From contig JBAWYM010000006.1 in the NCBI GenBank assembly GCA_037143575.1, positions 1 to 46,740 on the forward strand: a stretch of 46,740 bases of DNA, in the 5' to 3' direction. The translations under genes and the position numbers were made by a program. This stretch comes from JBAWYM01 sp037143575. GTDB taxonomy: Bacteria; Patescibacteriota; Gracilibacteria; Peribacterales; Peribacteraceae. Positions 14,244-21,990 of this stretch are shown piece by piece. Below the pieces are notes generated by a model. It was not told the DNA's origin. It made no database searches and was given only the letters and a program-made list of their open reading frames with translations. How positions within the stretch are numbered: the first letter of the stretch is position 1; every line of letters starts with the position of its first letter.

Positions 14244-16136
14244 CTATGTTCCGATTTCCATTGCCGCTACTCGATGGATTTCCGCTTCATCGAACTTTTG
14301 TTGCCTGGCGAGGATCTTCATCAGTCCCAGGTGTGCGGACGCGTCATTCCAGTTCCATTTCAATGAAGTTCGGAATTGCTCTTCCGCTCCGCTCAGATCT
14401 CCCTTTGCGAAGAGAATCCGTCCAAGCCCGTCATGGGCCGCGATGTACGACGGATCGAGAGCGATGGCGGTACGGTAGTGGGTGATGGCGCTGTCCGTTG
14501 CGCCGGTCTGTTCCTCCACCGATCCCATGGAGAAGAGTGCCTCGGAATCCTGCGGGTTTATCTTCGCGGCGATGGAGAATTGTTCCAGCGCATCGGGTAC
14601 TTGCCCGGTTGCTGCGTAAACCTGCCCGGCGGCGATGTGGAGCCGTGAATCATCGCCTTCCTTCAGGCGGTCTTTGAGAAGTGCGAAGGCTTCCTCCGGT
14701 CTGTTCTTCGCAAGCAGGTCGCGTGCAATGGCCGTGGAGACCGCGACGGATTGCGGTGTCACATCTTTGGCATGGGCGAAGAGGGTCTCGGAGTTCTGCC
14801 AGAATCCGGTTTGTCTGATGGAGAGCATCGTCAGTATGGCTATGACCAAACCTCTAGCTGTTGCCGGGATCGCACGCGGGAGTAGGAGTTTGTTCCAGGA
14901 GTCTCGAAGTTGAGTTATTGCGAATATTAAAAAGAGGAGGATAGCAAGCAATGGCAGATACATGTAGCGGTCACTGGTGAGGAAGATCGTGTCGATTTTG
15001 TGGAAGGTGAGGATGGTGGGCGAGAGGAGGGTGAGGAAGAGAGCTGCGGTGAGGAGCGGCCATTGCACACGCCGGTAAAGGAAGGCGACCCCACTTCGCT
15101 CCTGCGGGAACTTCGCGGGGTAAAGGAAGGCGAGGAGTACGAAGAATACGAGAAAGGGCAGGAAGAATGCTGGGTTTACGAAGGAGACTTTTCCCGAGAT
15201 TTCGTAGAGTGGACTTAAGCCCGTTGGGATGAAGAATTTCTGGAGGGAAAAGAGAGTACTCTTGGCGAAGAGGAGAGCGAGTTCCAGTGGAGAGTTGCTC
15301 GCAGCAACGATGCGGGTTTTGCCGCCGATGGAGATGCCCACGAAGAGGATCGAAAGAATGAAGTATGGCCATTTCTCCGACAGGGCTCGCGAAACGTAGG
15401 ACAGGAATATTCCTGTCCTACGTTTCGCGTCGAAGGACAGGGCATCGATGATGATCAATGCCACCGGTAATGTCGCTGCGGTTACCTTCGACAGCAGGGC
15501 CAGGAGGAAGAAGAAGAGACTGAGGGCAAGAAGGCATCCGACTTCGCTCCTGCGGGAGCTTCGCCGGACAGGAGAGGGCAAGAGGGCAAGACGCACATTG
15601 TTCCAGTTGCTCTTTTGCCCTATTTCCTTATTGCCCTCATCAAGATTCCGATACCGGAGATACGCGATAATGGACAGAAAGGAGAAGAACGCCGAGAGGA
15701 GATCTTTGCGTGCGGTGATCCACACTACCGCTTCGGTCTGCAGAGGATGGACTGCGAAGAGGAGCGCGGCGAAGGCCGAGAGGGCTTGTTCTCTGGTGAT
15801 CTTCCTCAGGATGATGAAGACGAGGAAAGCATTCATGCCATGGAGGACGATATTCACCAGATGGAAGCCGAATGGATGGAGTCCGTTGATCACGTAATTG
15901 ATCTGAAAGGTGAGAAACGTGAGCGGGATGTAGAGCTCCGGATCGTACGTGGTGAAGATCGTCTTCAGATGATCGAACGTGATGCCGCGTATTGCGAGAT
16001 TCCCCGCGATGAGGAAGGCATCGTCGATGGGGGCAAATCCCTGGAAGAGACTTCGTCCGAATGCGGCAAAGGATGCACCGATGAGGAGCAGGAAAAGTGC
16101 TGCGGAGAAGATCTGAGGATTGCGAAAGTTCTTCAT
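14244..16136 (-). CDS. TMTC-like multi-pass membrane protein with C-terminal TPRs
   Basis: A 630-residue protein. The N-terminal about 420 residues are hydrophobic with roughly ten predicted membrane helices and GT-C-like features: an acidic pair in the first external loop (FAPIDDAFLIAG, D38-D39), HPFGFHLVNIVLHGMNAFLVF and HPLQTEAVVWITARKDLLSA. The last about 170 residues are TPR units (EEAFALLKDRL, PDALEQFSIAAKINPQ, DSAITHYRTAIALDPS, SGAEEQFRTSL). The architecture resembles eukaryotic TMTC O-mannosyltransferases and many bacterial relatives; the substrate is unknown. Three loops (about residues 164-200, 236-250 and 339-356) are encoded by repeats, so parts of the sequence are not ancestral. 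Confidence 0.75.
   Translation of the reverse strand: MKNFRNPQIFSAALFLLLIGASFAAFGRSLFQGFAPIDDAFLIAGNLAIRGITFDHLKTIFTTYDPELYIPLTFLTFQINYVINGLHPFGFHLVNIVLHGMNAFLVFIILRKITREQALSAFAALLFAVHPLQTEAVVWITARKDLLSAFFSFLSIIAYLRYRNLDEGNKEIGQKSNWNNVRLALLPSPVRRSSRRSEVGCLLALSLFFFLLALLSKVTAATLPVALIIIDALSFDAKRRTGIFLSYVSRALSEKWPYFILSILFVGISIGGKTRIVAASNSPLELALLFAKSTLFSLQKFFIPTGLSPLYEISGKVSFVNPAFFLPFLVFFVLLAFLYPAKFPQERSGVAFLYRRVQWPLLTAALFLTLLSPTILTFHKIDTIFLTSDRYMYLPLLAILLFLIFAITQLRDSWNKLLLPRAIPATARGLVIAILTMLSIRQTGFWQNSETLFAHAKDVTPQSVAVSTAIARDLLAKNRPEEAFALLKDRLKEGDDSRLHIAAGQVYAATGQVPDALEQFSIAAKINPQDSEALFSMGSVEEQTGATDSAITHYRTAIALDPSYIAAHDGLGRILFAKGDLSGAEEQFRTSLKWNWNDASAHLGLMKILARQQKFDEAEIHRVAAMEIGT
15074..15133. 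repeat. hairpin insert flanked by 15-bp direct repeats, in frame
   Basis: GGTAAAGGAAGGCGA occurs at 15074-15088 and again at 15119-15133. Between the copies lies the hairpin CCCCACTTCGCTCCTGCGGG with closing CTTCGCGG. The period of 45 nt keeps the frame and duplicates AFLY in the protein. This looks like an insertion with target duplication. Confidence 0.8.
15388..15429. repeat. 42-bp perfect palindrome inside the TMTC-like gene
   Basis: CGCGAAACGTAGGACAGGAA and its exact reverse complement meet at 15408/15409 with no loop. It encodes residues about 236-250 of the membrane protein (DAKRRTGIFLSYVSR), in a loop between two membrane helices. Confidence 0.95.
15522..15588. repeat. hairpin insert with near-direct flanks in the TMTC-like gene
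   Basis: CGACTTCGCTCCTGCGGGAG followed by CTTCGCCG (15539-15566) is a second member of the hairpin family at 15089. It is flanked by GAGGGCAAGAAGGCA and GAGGGCAAGAGGGCA. It encodes the polar stretch PSPVRRSSRRSEVG within the long loop after membrane helix 5. Confidence 0.7.
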
Positions 16137-16200
16137 GGAGTGATTCTATATGTTTTCCCACGAAAGTTCCTTTCCTTCTCTCCTTTCGCTAGACTTCCTC

Positions 16201-16860
16201 ATGATGAATTCCTCTCAAGTTCTCCTGCATTTTTTGCAGTCGCTGGGTCCTCTCGAGTATGTCTTCATTTTCGCCGTGGCGTGTGCGGAGGCGATCGCCT
16301 TTGTGGGGTTCTTCGTCCCGGGAATGACGATCATTGTGCTGATGGCCGGCTTGGCGGCAAATGGGTATCTGTCTCCATGGGCTTTGCTTATTCTTGCGAT
16401 CGCAGGAGCCTTTGTCGGTGATGCGGTGAGTTATCATTTTGGGAAAATGAGTAAAGACTTCCTGAAAAGAAGTTTGAAACTTCGCAAGCACATTGAGCGT
16501 GCCGAGCCTCTCTTTCACAAATACGGCTGGGTGAGTATCGGGATCGGGCGATTTACTTCTCCGGTTCGTGGTGTGTTGCCTCTCGTTGCAGGGATTGGAG
16601 GGATGCGTCGACGGGCGTTCTATATTGCCAATGCATTCTTCGCCTCTGCATGGGGTATCGCGAGTGTGGCGACTGGCTACTTCCTGGGGTCGGCTTCGCG
16701 CATATTTCTCCGTGAATTTCACCAGACCGAGTGGATCGCGGTGGAGGGCGTTGCCCTGATCATCATTGTCTGGTTCTGGATCCGGGAGCGCAGGAAGAAG
16801 GGGGGATTGCGGCTCTTTGGTGCGCGTCTATCAGCATCTTCCGGGAGACTTAACAAATAG
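16201..16860 (+). CDS. DedA-family membrane protein
   Basis: A 219-residue member of the DedA/SNARE-associated (VTT) family, thought to act as phospholipid flippases or transporters. Signatures: E-A-I-A-F-V-G-F-F-V-P-G-M near residues 25-37, GDAVSYHFGKM, the conserved Arg in IGRFTSPVRGVLPLVAGIGGM, and FASAWGIASVATGYFLG. At least five hydrophobic segments are visible. ATG 16201 was chosen; TAGACT at 16190-16195 would be a -10 box only 5 nt upstream (leaderless). It is divergent from the TMTC-like gene. Confidence 0.9.
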   Translation: MMNSSQVLLHFLQSLGPLEYVFIFAVACAEAIAFVGFFVPGMTIIVLMAGLAANGYLSPWALLILAIAGAFVGDAVSYHFGKMSKDFLKRSLKLRKHIERAEPLFHKYGWVSIGIGRFTSPVRGVLPLVAGIGGMRRRAFYIANAFFASAWGIASVATGYFLGSASRIFLREFHQTEWIAVEGVALIIIVWFWIRERRKKGGLRLFGARLSASSGRLNK

Positions 16861-16878
16861 TAAAAAAAGTGTTATAAT
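16850..16878 (+). promoter_or_regulatory. promoter of small transporter gene
   Basis: TTAACA (16850-16855), 17-nt spacer, TATAAT (16873-16878), an almost consensus sigma-70-type promoter overlapping the end of the dedA-like gene. The ATG at 16895 leaves a leader of about 10 nt. Confidence 0.75.
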
Positions 16879-16894
16879 AAAACAAATATCCACT

Positions 16895-17293
16895 ATGCCC
16901 TCTTCTCTCCCTTCCTCGGCTCCAGTCGTCGGTTTCTCTGGTGAGTTTGGTCGCATCGTGCAAACGATTATTCAGGTGATTCCCGCGTTCGGCTGGCTAC
17001 TCGTTTCTGTGTCCTTCTTCGCCTACGGGGAGTTTCTTTCTAAGAAGTGGGCGGATCATCCCTCTGTGTCCCTGGCCATTGCCGTCGTTGCCATCGATGC
17101 CATCGGAACGGCTCTGTGGCTTCCGGCTATTCTCCATAAGAACACTCTGGCGATCGTCGGATTGCTGTGGCTTCTCATCGGTGCGGTGGCCACGGTCTCG
17201 ATTGGTCTGTTCGTTTTCAAAGAGACTCTGGACTGGTCCCAGTGGGTGGGGATGGGGTGTGCGTTCGTGGCGTTGGTGTCGCTGGGGAAGTAA
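16895..17293 (+). CDS. small DMT/EamA-like membrane protein
   Basis: A 132-residue protein with four hydrophobic helices (IQVIPAFGWLLVSVSFFAYGEFLSKKWA, VSLAIAVVAIDAIGTALWLPAIL, LAIVGLLWLLIGAVATVSIGLFVF, WSQWVGMGCAFVALVSLGK). The ETLDWSQWVGM...A segment at the end resembles the last helix of SMR/EamA half-transporters, so it may dimerise. Substrate unknown. It has its own strong promoter. Confidence 0.65.
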   Translation: MPSSLPSSAPVVGFSGEFGRIVQTIIQVIPAFGWLLVSVSFFAYGEFLSKKWADHPSVSLAIAVVAIDAIGTALWLPAILHKNTLAIVGLLWLLIGAVATVSIGLFVFKETLDWSQWVGMGCAFVALVSLGK

Positions 17294-17446
17294 TTTCGAA
17301 TATGCGAGTAAGCGAATAATCGACTTCCGGATTGATCGACTTCCGGCTTTTCCGATAATGGATAAGAGGTTATTGCTCTATGCGAATATTTGAGTTTCCT
17401 GTCTTCCTGACTTCGTGGCAGACCAGTACACTATGTTCATCACGTT

Positions 17447-18379
17447 ATGATCGAATATCAGCGCATCATTCTGGCGGACAAACTACGGAATTCCGTTTTC
17501 GAAAAAGCCCTGAAGTCCGTCATCCACAAGGGGAAGTCGACGGTTTCGGACATCGGGTCCGGTACGGGATACCTCTCCTTCCTTGCTTCGAAGTTAGGTG
17601 CGAAGGAGTGCATACTCTACGAAATGTCGGAGCTCCTGGAGCTCAGCCGCACGCTCGCCAAGACCAATGGGATTCGCAACTGCCATTTCGTCTGTGCTCA
17701 TTCTTCGGAAATATCGAAGCCTCCGAAAACGGATATCGTGATTTCTGAGACGCTTGGGAATATTGCGCTCGAGGAGGGGATTATCGAAACGATGCAGGAT
17801 GCGAAGCGCTTCCTTAAGCCCGGTGGGACGCTCATTCCTTCCGCTCTCTCACAGTTCGTCGCTCCGCTTGTAACCGATCATCTGTTTCGTGAAGTCACTA
17901 GCTGGGATCGCATTAGTGAAGAGTTCACATTCACTGCCGCACGGGAAATTTCCCTGAACAACGTCTACGTTCGTTCGGTGTCTCCATCCGATTTGCTCGA
18001 TCAGAAAGATGCGATTCAGATATGGGATACCATCGATTTTTCCAAGGCGAAGAATTCTCCCGTTCGCTCTGAAGCCATTCGATGGAAGATGGCTTCGGAT
18101 GCGCAGGTATACGGCTTCGCTCTTTGGTGGGATGCGACTCTCGTCCCCGGCGTTCATCTTTCTACGAGCCCATCCGCTCCAGAGTCTCACTGGGAGCAGG
18201 TCTACCTGCCGGTGCGGGATCCGCTGAAGCTTCGTCATGGTGATCAGCTCGAGCTCCAGCTCGTCGTGGATTCTCGTCGCGAAGTGCGGATCAATGTCGC
18301 GTGGGAGGTGCGGCAGATCCGTGGAAAGACAGAGGTCGCGAAGCAGATATTCGATATGCAGAGAGGGATGATTGGGTGA
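17447..18379 (+). CDS. protein arginine N-methyltransferase (PRMT) homologue
   Basis: A 310-residue class I methyltransferase with PRMT hallmarks. SAM motif I is VSDIGSGTGYLS (33-44) with the acidic E59 after strand 2. The double-E loop is SETLGNIALEEG, with E101 and E110 nine residues apart as in eukaryotic PRMT1. The HW of the THW loop is at 249-250 (ESHWEQVYLP), followed by the C-terminal beta-barrel. The N-terminal R..V..KAL helix also fits. Bacterial PRMTs are uncommon, and the substrate cannot be inferred. TACACT at 17427-17432 is a possible -10. The stop codon lies inside the inverted repeat of the next feature. Confidence 0.8.
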   Translation: MIEYQRIILADKLRNSVFEKALKSVIHKGKSTVSDIGSGTGYLSFLASKLGAKECILYEMSELLELSRTLAKTNGIRNCHFVCAHSSEISKPPKTDIVISETLGNIALEEGIIETMQDAKRFLKPGGTLIPSALSQFVAPLVTDHLFREVTSWDRISEEFTFTAAREISLNNVYVRSVSPSDLLDQKDAIQIWDTIDFSKAKNSPVRSEAIRWKMASDAQVYGFALWWDATLVPGVHLSTSPSAPESHWEQVYLPVRDPLKLRHGDQLELQLVVDSRREVRINVAWEVRQIRGKTEVAKQIFDMQRGMIG

Positions 18380-18566
18380 GCCTGTTGAGTGTGCGTTTGG
18401 GAAAGGAGTGTTGGCATCGAATAACTGAATAACGGAGTAACGGAATATCCGAACATAGCTGCTTTCAGTCGTCGAATCTTTGGCAGCTTTCCTGTATTCG
18501 GATATTCGGATATTCCGTTATTCGACGTCCGCCCATCCGATTATGTAGATCGCTCAACAGGCTCAC
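18376..18566. repeat. MITE-like element with 14-bp terminal inverted repeats
   Basis: Termini GTGAGCCTGTTGAG (18376-18389) and CTCAACAGGCTCAC (18553-18566) are perfect inverted repeats. Nested arms ATAACGGAGTAACGGAATAT and ATATTCCGTTATTCG (about 18425-18455 and 18500-18525) pair inside. Both convergent neighbours end within the termini: the PRMT stop is at 18377-18379 and the exported-protein stop at 18563-18565. A related GAGCCTGTTGA occurs at 38619. Confidence 0.8.
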
Positions 18567-19717
18567 TGCGCCGGATGCCCCGCATCATACATATTCTGCA
18601 TCAGCGTCCGTCTCGAAACCCGCGTAAAGGGCACACTGTCACGAGAGACTGTGGCTGGTGACAGGCGTGTGGAGCGACGTGCACGTGGGAGGGTCGGCTG
18701 CGAGGGGGGCTCAGGAGATGTGATCGTCATTTCAGAAGAAGACGACGACGAGGAAAGCACATCCTGCATACCCAAGTCCTTCAGGACATCCTCCATCTTC
18801 ACAAAGGTGGTCGGAATCTCGATGTTCACGGGTGTCGTCCTGCGTTCCACTGTTCCCTGGAATGCGGCGGAGAGGCCGGCTTCGGGAAGAGTGATTGAAG
18901 CGAAATATTTCTGGAAGCGGAAGGAGTCATCGTTGCCGGTATCCACTTTTACTTTTACGACAAGTGCCTTCTCGACCATGGTTGCGATGTCCGTGAAGCT
19001 ATCATCCGCCTCCGTCACGGGAGGACAGCCGGGGCAGAGTGACGGGTCGTTGGTTCTCATCGCATTGGAGAGCACTGCCATAGCTTTCGCGGCGAAGTTC
19101 GGCTGCAGCGTGAGTGTGTAGGACTGTCCGTTAATATATCTGGTATTCTCCATTTGGAAAATTGCATCGATCAGCTGATGAACGACGTCCTTGATCTGTT
19201 CCTCCGTGAGGGAAGAGACTTGAGCACTCACTGCCTCTTTCCATCCATTTTTCTGAAGGGCATCGATCTGATCCTTTGGGTACGTGATAGCGATCCATCG
19301 GCCTTGATAGTTGTTCTGAAATGCGGTGACCTTTGCACGATCATCTGCTGAGAAATCCGTGGTGTTCACCGTCAGATTCGTGAGGCGCACGAAAAGTTTG
19401 TCGTGGTACCCGAGGACATCGAATCCCGCGGAGGCGTCGCCCTTCGATCCGATCGTTGCGGAGATGCTCGTATGGAGAGAAAGCTTTGCATTCTTCAAAG
19501 AAGTTCCTTCACCCATGCCCTTGACGGAGCCGGATAACTGTATTGTTTCTCCTGCATTTTCAACTTTGGAGAAAAGGCTGATCGTGAATTGTCGGGGTTT
19601 CCCGCTTTGGTCAGTGATGGAGAAGAGCAAGTCACTGGGACGTGTGAACAGAGCGAGTGCCGTCAGAGGAAGGGAGATGGCGATGGCGATCGCAGCGAGG
19701 CGTAGGGAGCGGATCAT
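18563..19717 (-). CDS. exported hypothetical protein
   Basis: A 384-residue protein with an N-terminal signal sequence (MIRSLRLAAIAIAISLPLTALAL), followed by a beta-rich domain (FTISLFSKVENAGETIQLSGSVKG), a helical middle, a CPGCPP motif, and a low-complexity Ser/Pro/Arg tail (SSSSSSSEMTITSPEPPSQP, then RARRSTRLS). It may be a secreted or membrane-tethered protein; no family is recognised. The last residues (YDAGHPAQ) come from the MITE-like repeat, so the native C-terminus may have been altered. Confidence 0.65.
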   Translation of the reverse strand: MIRSLRLAAIAIAISLPLTALALFTRPSDLLFSITDQSGKPRQFTISLFSKVENAGETIQLSGSVKGMGEGTSLKNAKLSLHTSISATIGSKGDASAGFDVLGYHDKLFVRLTNLTVNTTDFSADDRAKVTAFQNNYQGRWIAITYPKDQIDALQKNGWKEAVSAQVSSLTEEQIKDVVHQLIDAIFQMENTRYINGQSYTLTLQPNFAAKAMAVLSNAMRTNDPSLCPGCPPVTEADDSFTDIATMVEKALVVKVKVDTGNDDSFRFQKYFASITLPEAGLSAAFQGTVERRTTPVNIEIPTTFVKMEDVLKDLGMQDVLSSSSSSSEMTITSPEPPSQPTLPRARRSTRLSPATVSRDSVPFTRVSRRTLMQNMYDAGHPAQ

Positions 19718-19803
19718 GAGGAGTGGGGAAGGACGAAGAGGAGTATAGGAGATTTAGGAGTTGGGACAAGCGGGAGAAATCGGATCCTGCGCTTAGAGCG
19801 CAC

Positions 19804-19824
19804 ACACGGGTCACAGACCCGTGT
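19804..19824. repeat. REP hairpin at the 3' end of the RAYT gene
   Basis: ACACGGGTC / GACCCGTGT arms with a 3-nt loop. The RAYT stop codon (19811-19813) lies within it, so the last codons (NTGL) are part of the hairpin. Confidence 0.8.
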
Positions 19825-20449
19825 TCCTATCGAGGAGTTGATCTTCTCTGATCTTCCATCGCCATTTCCACTCCGACCAACCGGCTTTTTCGGGATTGTC
19901 CCATACGTAGCGGATACAGATGCGCAATTGCTCTTCACTTCGTATCAGCTTGTCGAAGTACTCGGCATGCCAGAATCTTCCATTGCGATTGAGCACCTTG
20001 TTTGCTTCCTTAGCTGAGAAGGTTTTCCATGAATGGAGGATGGATGATACTGAATAGTTGCCGAGGGGCTGCATGATGACATGGACGTGGTTAGGCATGA
20101 TGCACCATGCGTACAGCCGAAATTTTGTCCCTTCAAAGAACCGCAAGGCACCAGTGACGATTTCTACAATCGTCGTATTCCGAAGCCAGCACGAACCTCT
20201 GCCTTTTTGTAGATACTGTTCTATGGCCTCTGAATGCAGGCGCATCCATTCCTTTCTCTCCCATTCAGTGAAGGGGCGTTTTTGCTGCATTGCCACTTGT
20301 TGCAAATCTTCTCGGGCTGCTTTCCATTGTCGTAATTTCTTTTGTGAAGCTGAATCTGCGAGCCGGAAGCAGATATGATAAATACCGTTTTCTCGTGTCC
20401 AGTGCGGGAGGTAGGCGCCGTGGCGTTTCAGGATGGGAGAGTCTTGCAT
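19811..20449 (-). mobile_element. REP-associated tyrosine transposase (RAYT, Y1_Tnp)
   Basis: A 212-residue HUH single-strand transposase. HUH motif PNHVHVIMQP (H121, H123), catalytic Tyr181 in RYVWDNPEKAGW, and the N-terminal LPHWTRENGIYHICFRL typical of the family. RAYTs mobilise or maintain REP palindromes; here it is flanked by two (19804-19824 and 20473-20493). The gene overlaps the end of comEC by 22 nt, implying insertion there. It is intact and is a candidate to act on the many REP-like hairpins of this window. Confidence 0.9.
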
Positions 20450-21990
20450 GGGATATTGGAATTACTTGGAACGAACGGGCCTGAGGCCCGTTCCACTGTT
20501 GTGTGTTGTTTGTTGTTGAAACTTGCCACTCCAACGACCAGTGCTGCGTAATACACCGCCACTATCCATGGGTTTACGCTCTCATATTGCAACGCCGCTC
20601 CGGGGACCTGCGCGAGATTTTCTGCGATCGCGACGATGAAGCGGAGGAATGCCCAGGCTGGCATTGCCGTTAAGAATCCCAAGGGCAACCAGAGCACGCT
20701 CATCGCGACACAGAGCGCCCCAAAGAGCATCGCGAGTGGGATCGCCGGAGCGACGAGGATATTGGCGAGTGGTGCAATCAGCGAAAGATTGCCGAAGAGG
20801 AGGAGGGAGATCGGTACTGCGGCGAACTGCGCGGCGATGGTTGCGGTGAGAGATTCACGAATAGAGAAGGATTCCGGAACGCGTTCCAAATAAGGTTTGA
20901 TGATCGGCGAGAGTTCGCAGAGTCCCGTAACAGAAGCGAAGGAGAGCGCGAATCCGGCGTCCCCCCAGAGCTGTAGTGGGTTCCAGATGAGCATGGCGAC
21001 TGCCGTCCAGAGGATCGTGAGGCGCGCTTCGGTTTGTCTCCCAATGCTGATGGCGATCAATCCGAGGATGCCCATGATGGCGGCGCGGACCACGGATGCG
21101 CTCGCTCCCACGAAGAGCGTGAAGAGGATGATGCCGATGCTGGCCGGGAGGATGCGCAGCCGGAGCGGAAGCCAGAAGAGCATGCTCATCACCAGCGTGA
21201 GGATGATGGTGATATTCGTTCCGGAGATTGCGACGATGTGCGTGAGGCCGACCGTGCGAAAATCATCGGTGAGATTGCGCGGGAGTCCTCGTCGTGAACC
21301 CGTGAGCAGCCCTGCGGCAAGCGATGATTCCGGTTCCGGCAGGAGAGTATTCAGTCTGCTTTCGAACCACGTCTTGATCCGGACGAGGGCGGCTATGACG
21401 GAAGATCCGTTGCCACTGCTGAGCTTTTGGATTCCCGAAGCCGCCATCACCGCTACGAATCCTTGCGAGCGCAGATAGGGTGCGATGACCGACGATCCTT
21501 TGTTGTCTTCCGGTTTCTCCAGCGTTCCATGGACCACAATCCGGTCTCCGTAGTCGAAGGCGGGGAAGCGTCGGAAGTCGGTGACGAGGATGGTTCCTTT
21601 CACGGTGAATGTGGTTCCTGTTGCGGTTCTGCGCATCGTGTCTGCATCCACGGTGTAGTTCGTCACTTTTTCCCGTCGGTCCGGTTCGCCGGAAATACTT
21701 CCTTCCATGGTGACATTGCTGGTGTAGAAATCGGCGGTTTGCGGCGTTGTCCGGTGAGTCGCATGGGCGAGGGAGAGGAGCGCGATGGCGACTGCGCAGA
21801 GGATGGTCACCAGAAGTATTCTTATGGTCTTTTGCTGTTGCATAGTACGAAGCCCGATCACGGCCATTACGATGATCAGGATTGTTGCCCAAATGCCGAT
21901 GGAAAACGGCGCTTCCGGCCACCAGTGGAGCAGGAAGAGTGTCGTGAGGAAGGCGCTGCAGAAGGAGAACGAGAGACGGCGTGGGGTCAT
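20428..21990 (-). CDS. comEC: ComEC/Rec2 DNA-uptake channel protein, 3' end altered
   Basis: A 520-residue polytopic membrane protein. The N-terminal DUF4131-type domain (membrane helices, then an OB-like region DFYTSNVTMEGSISGEPDRREK) is followed by the competence domain: GLLTGSRRGLPRNLTDDFRTVGLTHIVAISGTNITII and RAAIMGILGLIAISIGRQ. No C-terminal beta-lactamase domain is present, as in short ComEC forms. The final about 30 residues (NNKQHTTVERASGPFVPSNS...) are read from the REP/RAYT element, so the native C-terminus has been replaced. It overlaps rsmA by 4 nt. It imports single-stranded DNA in natural transformation. Confidence 0.9.
   Translation of the reverse strand: MTPRRLSFSFCSAFLTTLFLLHWWPEAPFSIGIWATILIIVMAVIGLRTMQQQKTIRILLVTILCAVAIALLSLAHATHRTTPQTADFYTSNVTMEGSISGEPDRREKVTNYTVDADTMRRTATGTTFTVKGTILVTDFRRFPAFDYGDRIVVHGTLEKPEDNKGSSVIAPYLRSQGFVAVMAASGIQKLSSGNGSSVIAALVRIKTWFESRLNTLLPEPESSLAAGLLTGSRRGLPRNLTDDFRTVGLTHIVAISGTNITIILTLVMSMLFWLPLRLRILPASIGIILFTLFVGASASVVRAAIMGILGLIAISIGRQTEARLTILWTAVAMLIWNPLQLWGDAGFALSFASVTGLCELSPIIKPYLERVPESFSIRESLTATIAAQFAAVPISLLLFGNLSLIAPLANILVAPAIPLAMLFGALCVAMSVLWLPLGFLTAMPAWAFLRFIVAIAENLAQVPGAALQYESVNPWIVAVYYAALVVGVASFNNKQHTTVERASGPFVPSNSNIPCKTLPS
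20473..20493. repeat. REP hairpin at the 5' side of the RAYT gene
   Basis: GAACGGGCCT / AGGCCCGTTC arms around one base, 24 nt upstream of the RAYT ATG and within the comEC reading frame. The stem differs in sequence from the 3' REP, but both begin GGAAC...GGG when read on the transposase strand. Confidence 0.8.

Noticed and set aside
14244..16136. TMTC-like protein as an annotated O-mannosyltransferase
   Set aside because: The architecture is similar but the catalytic assignment and sugar donor cannot be shown from sequence alone, so only a family-level call is given.
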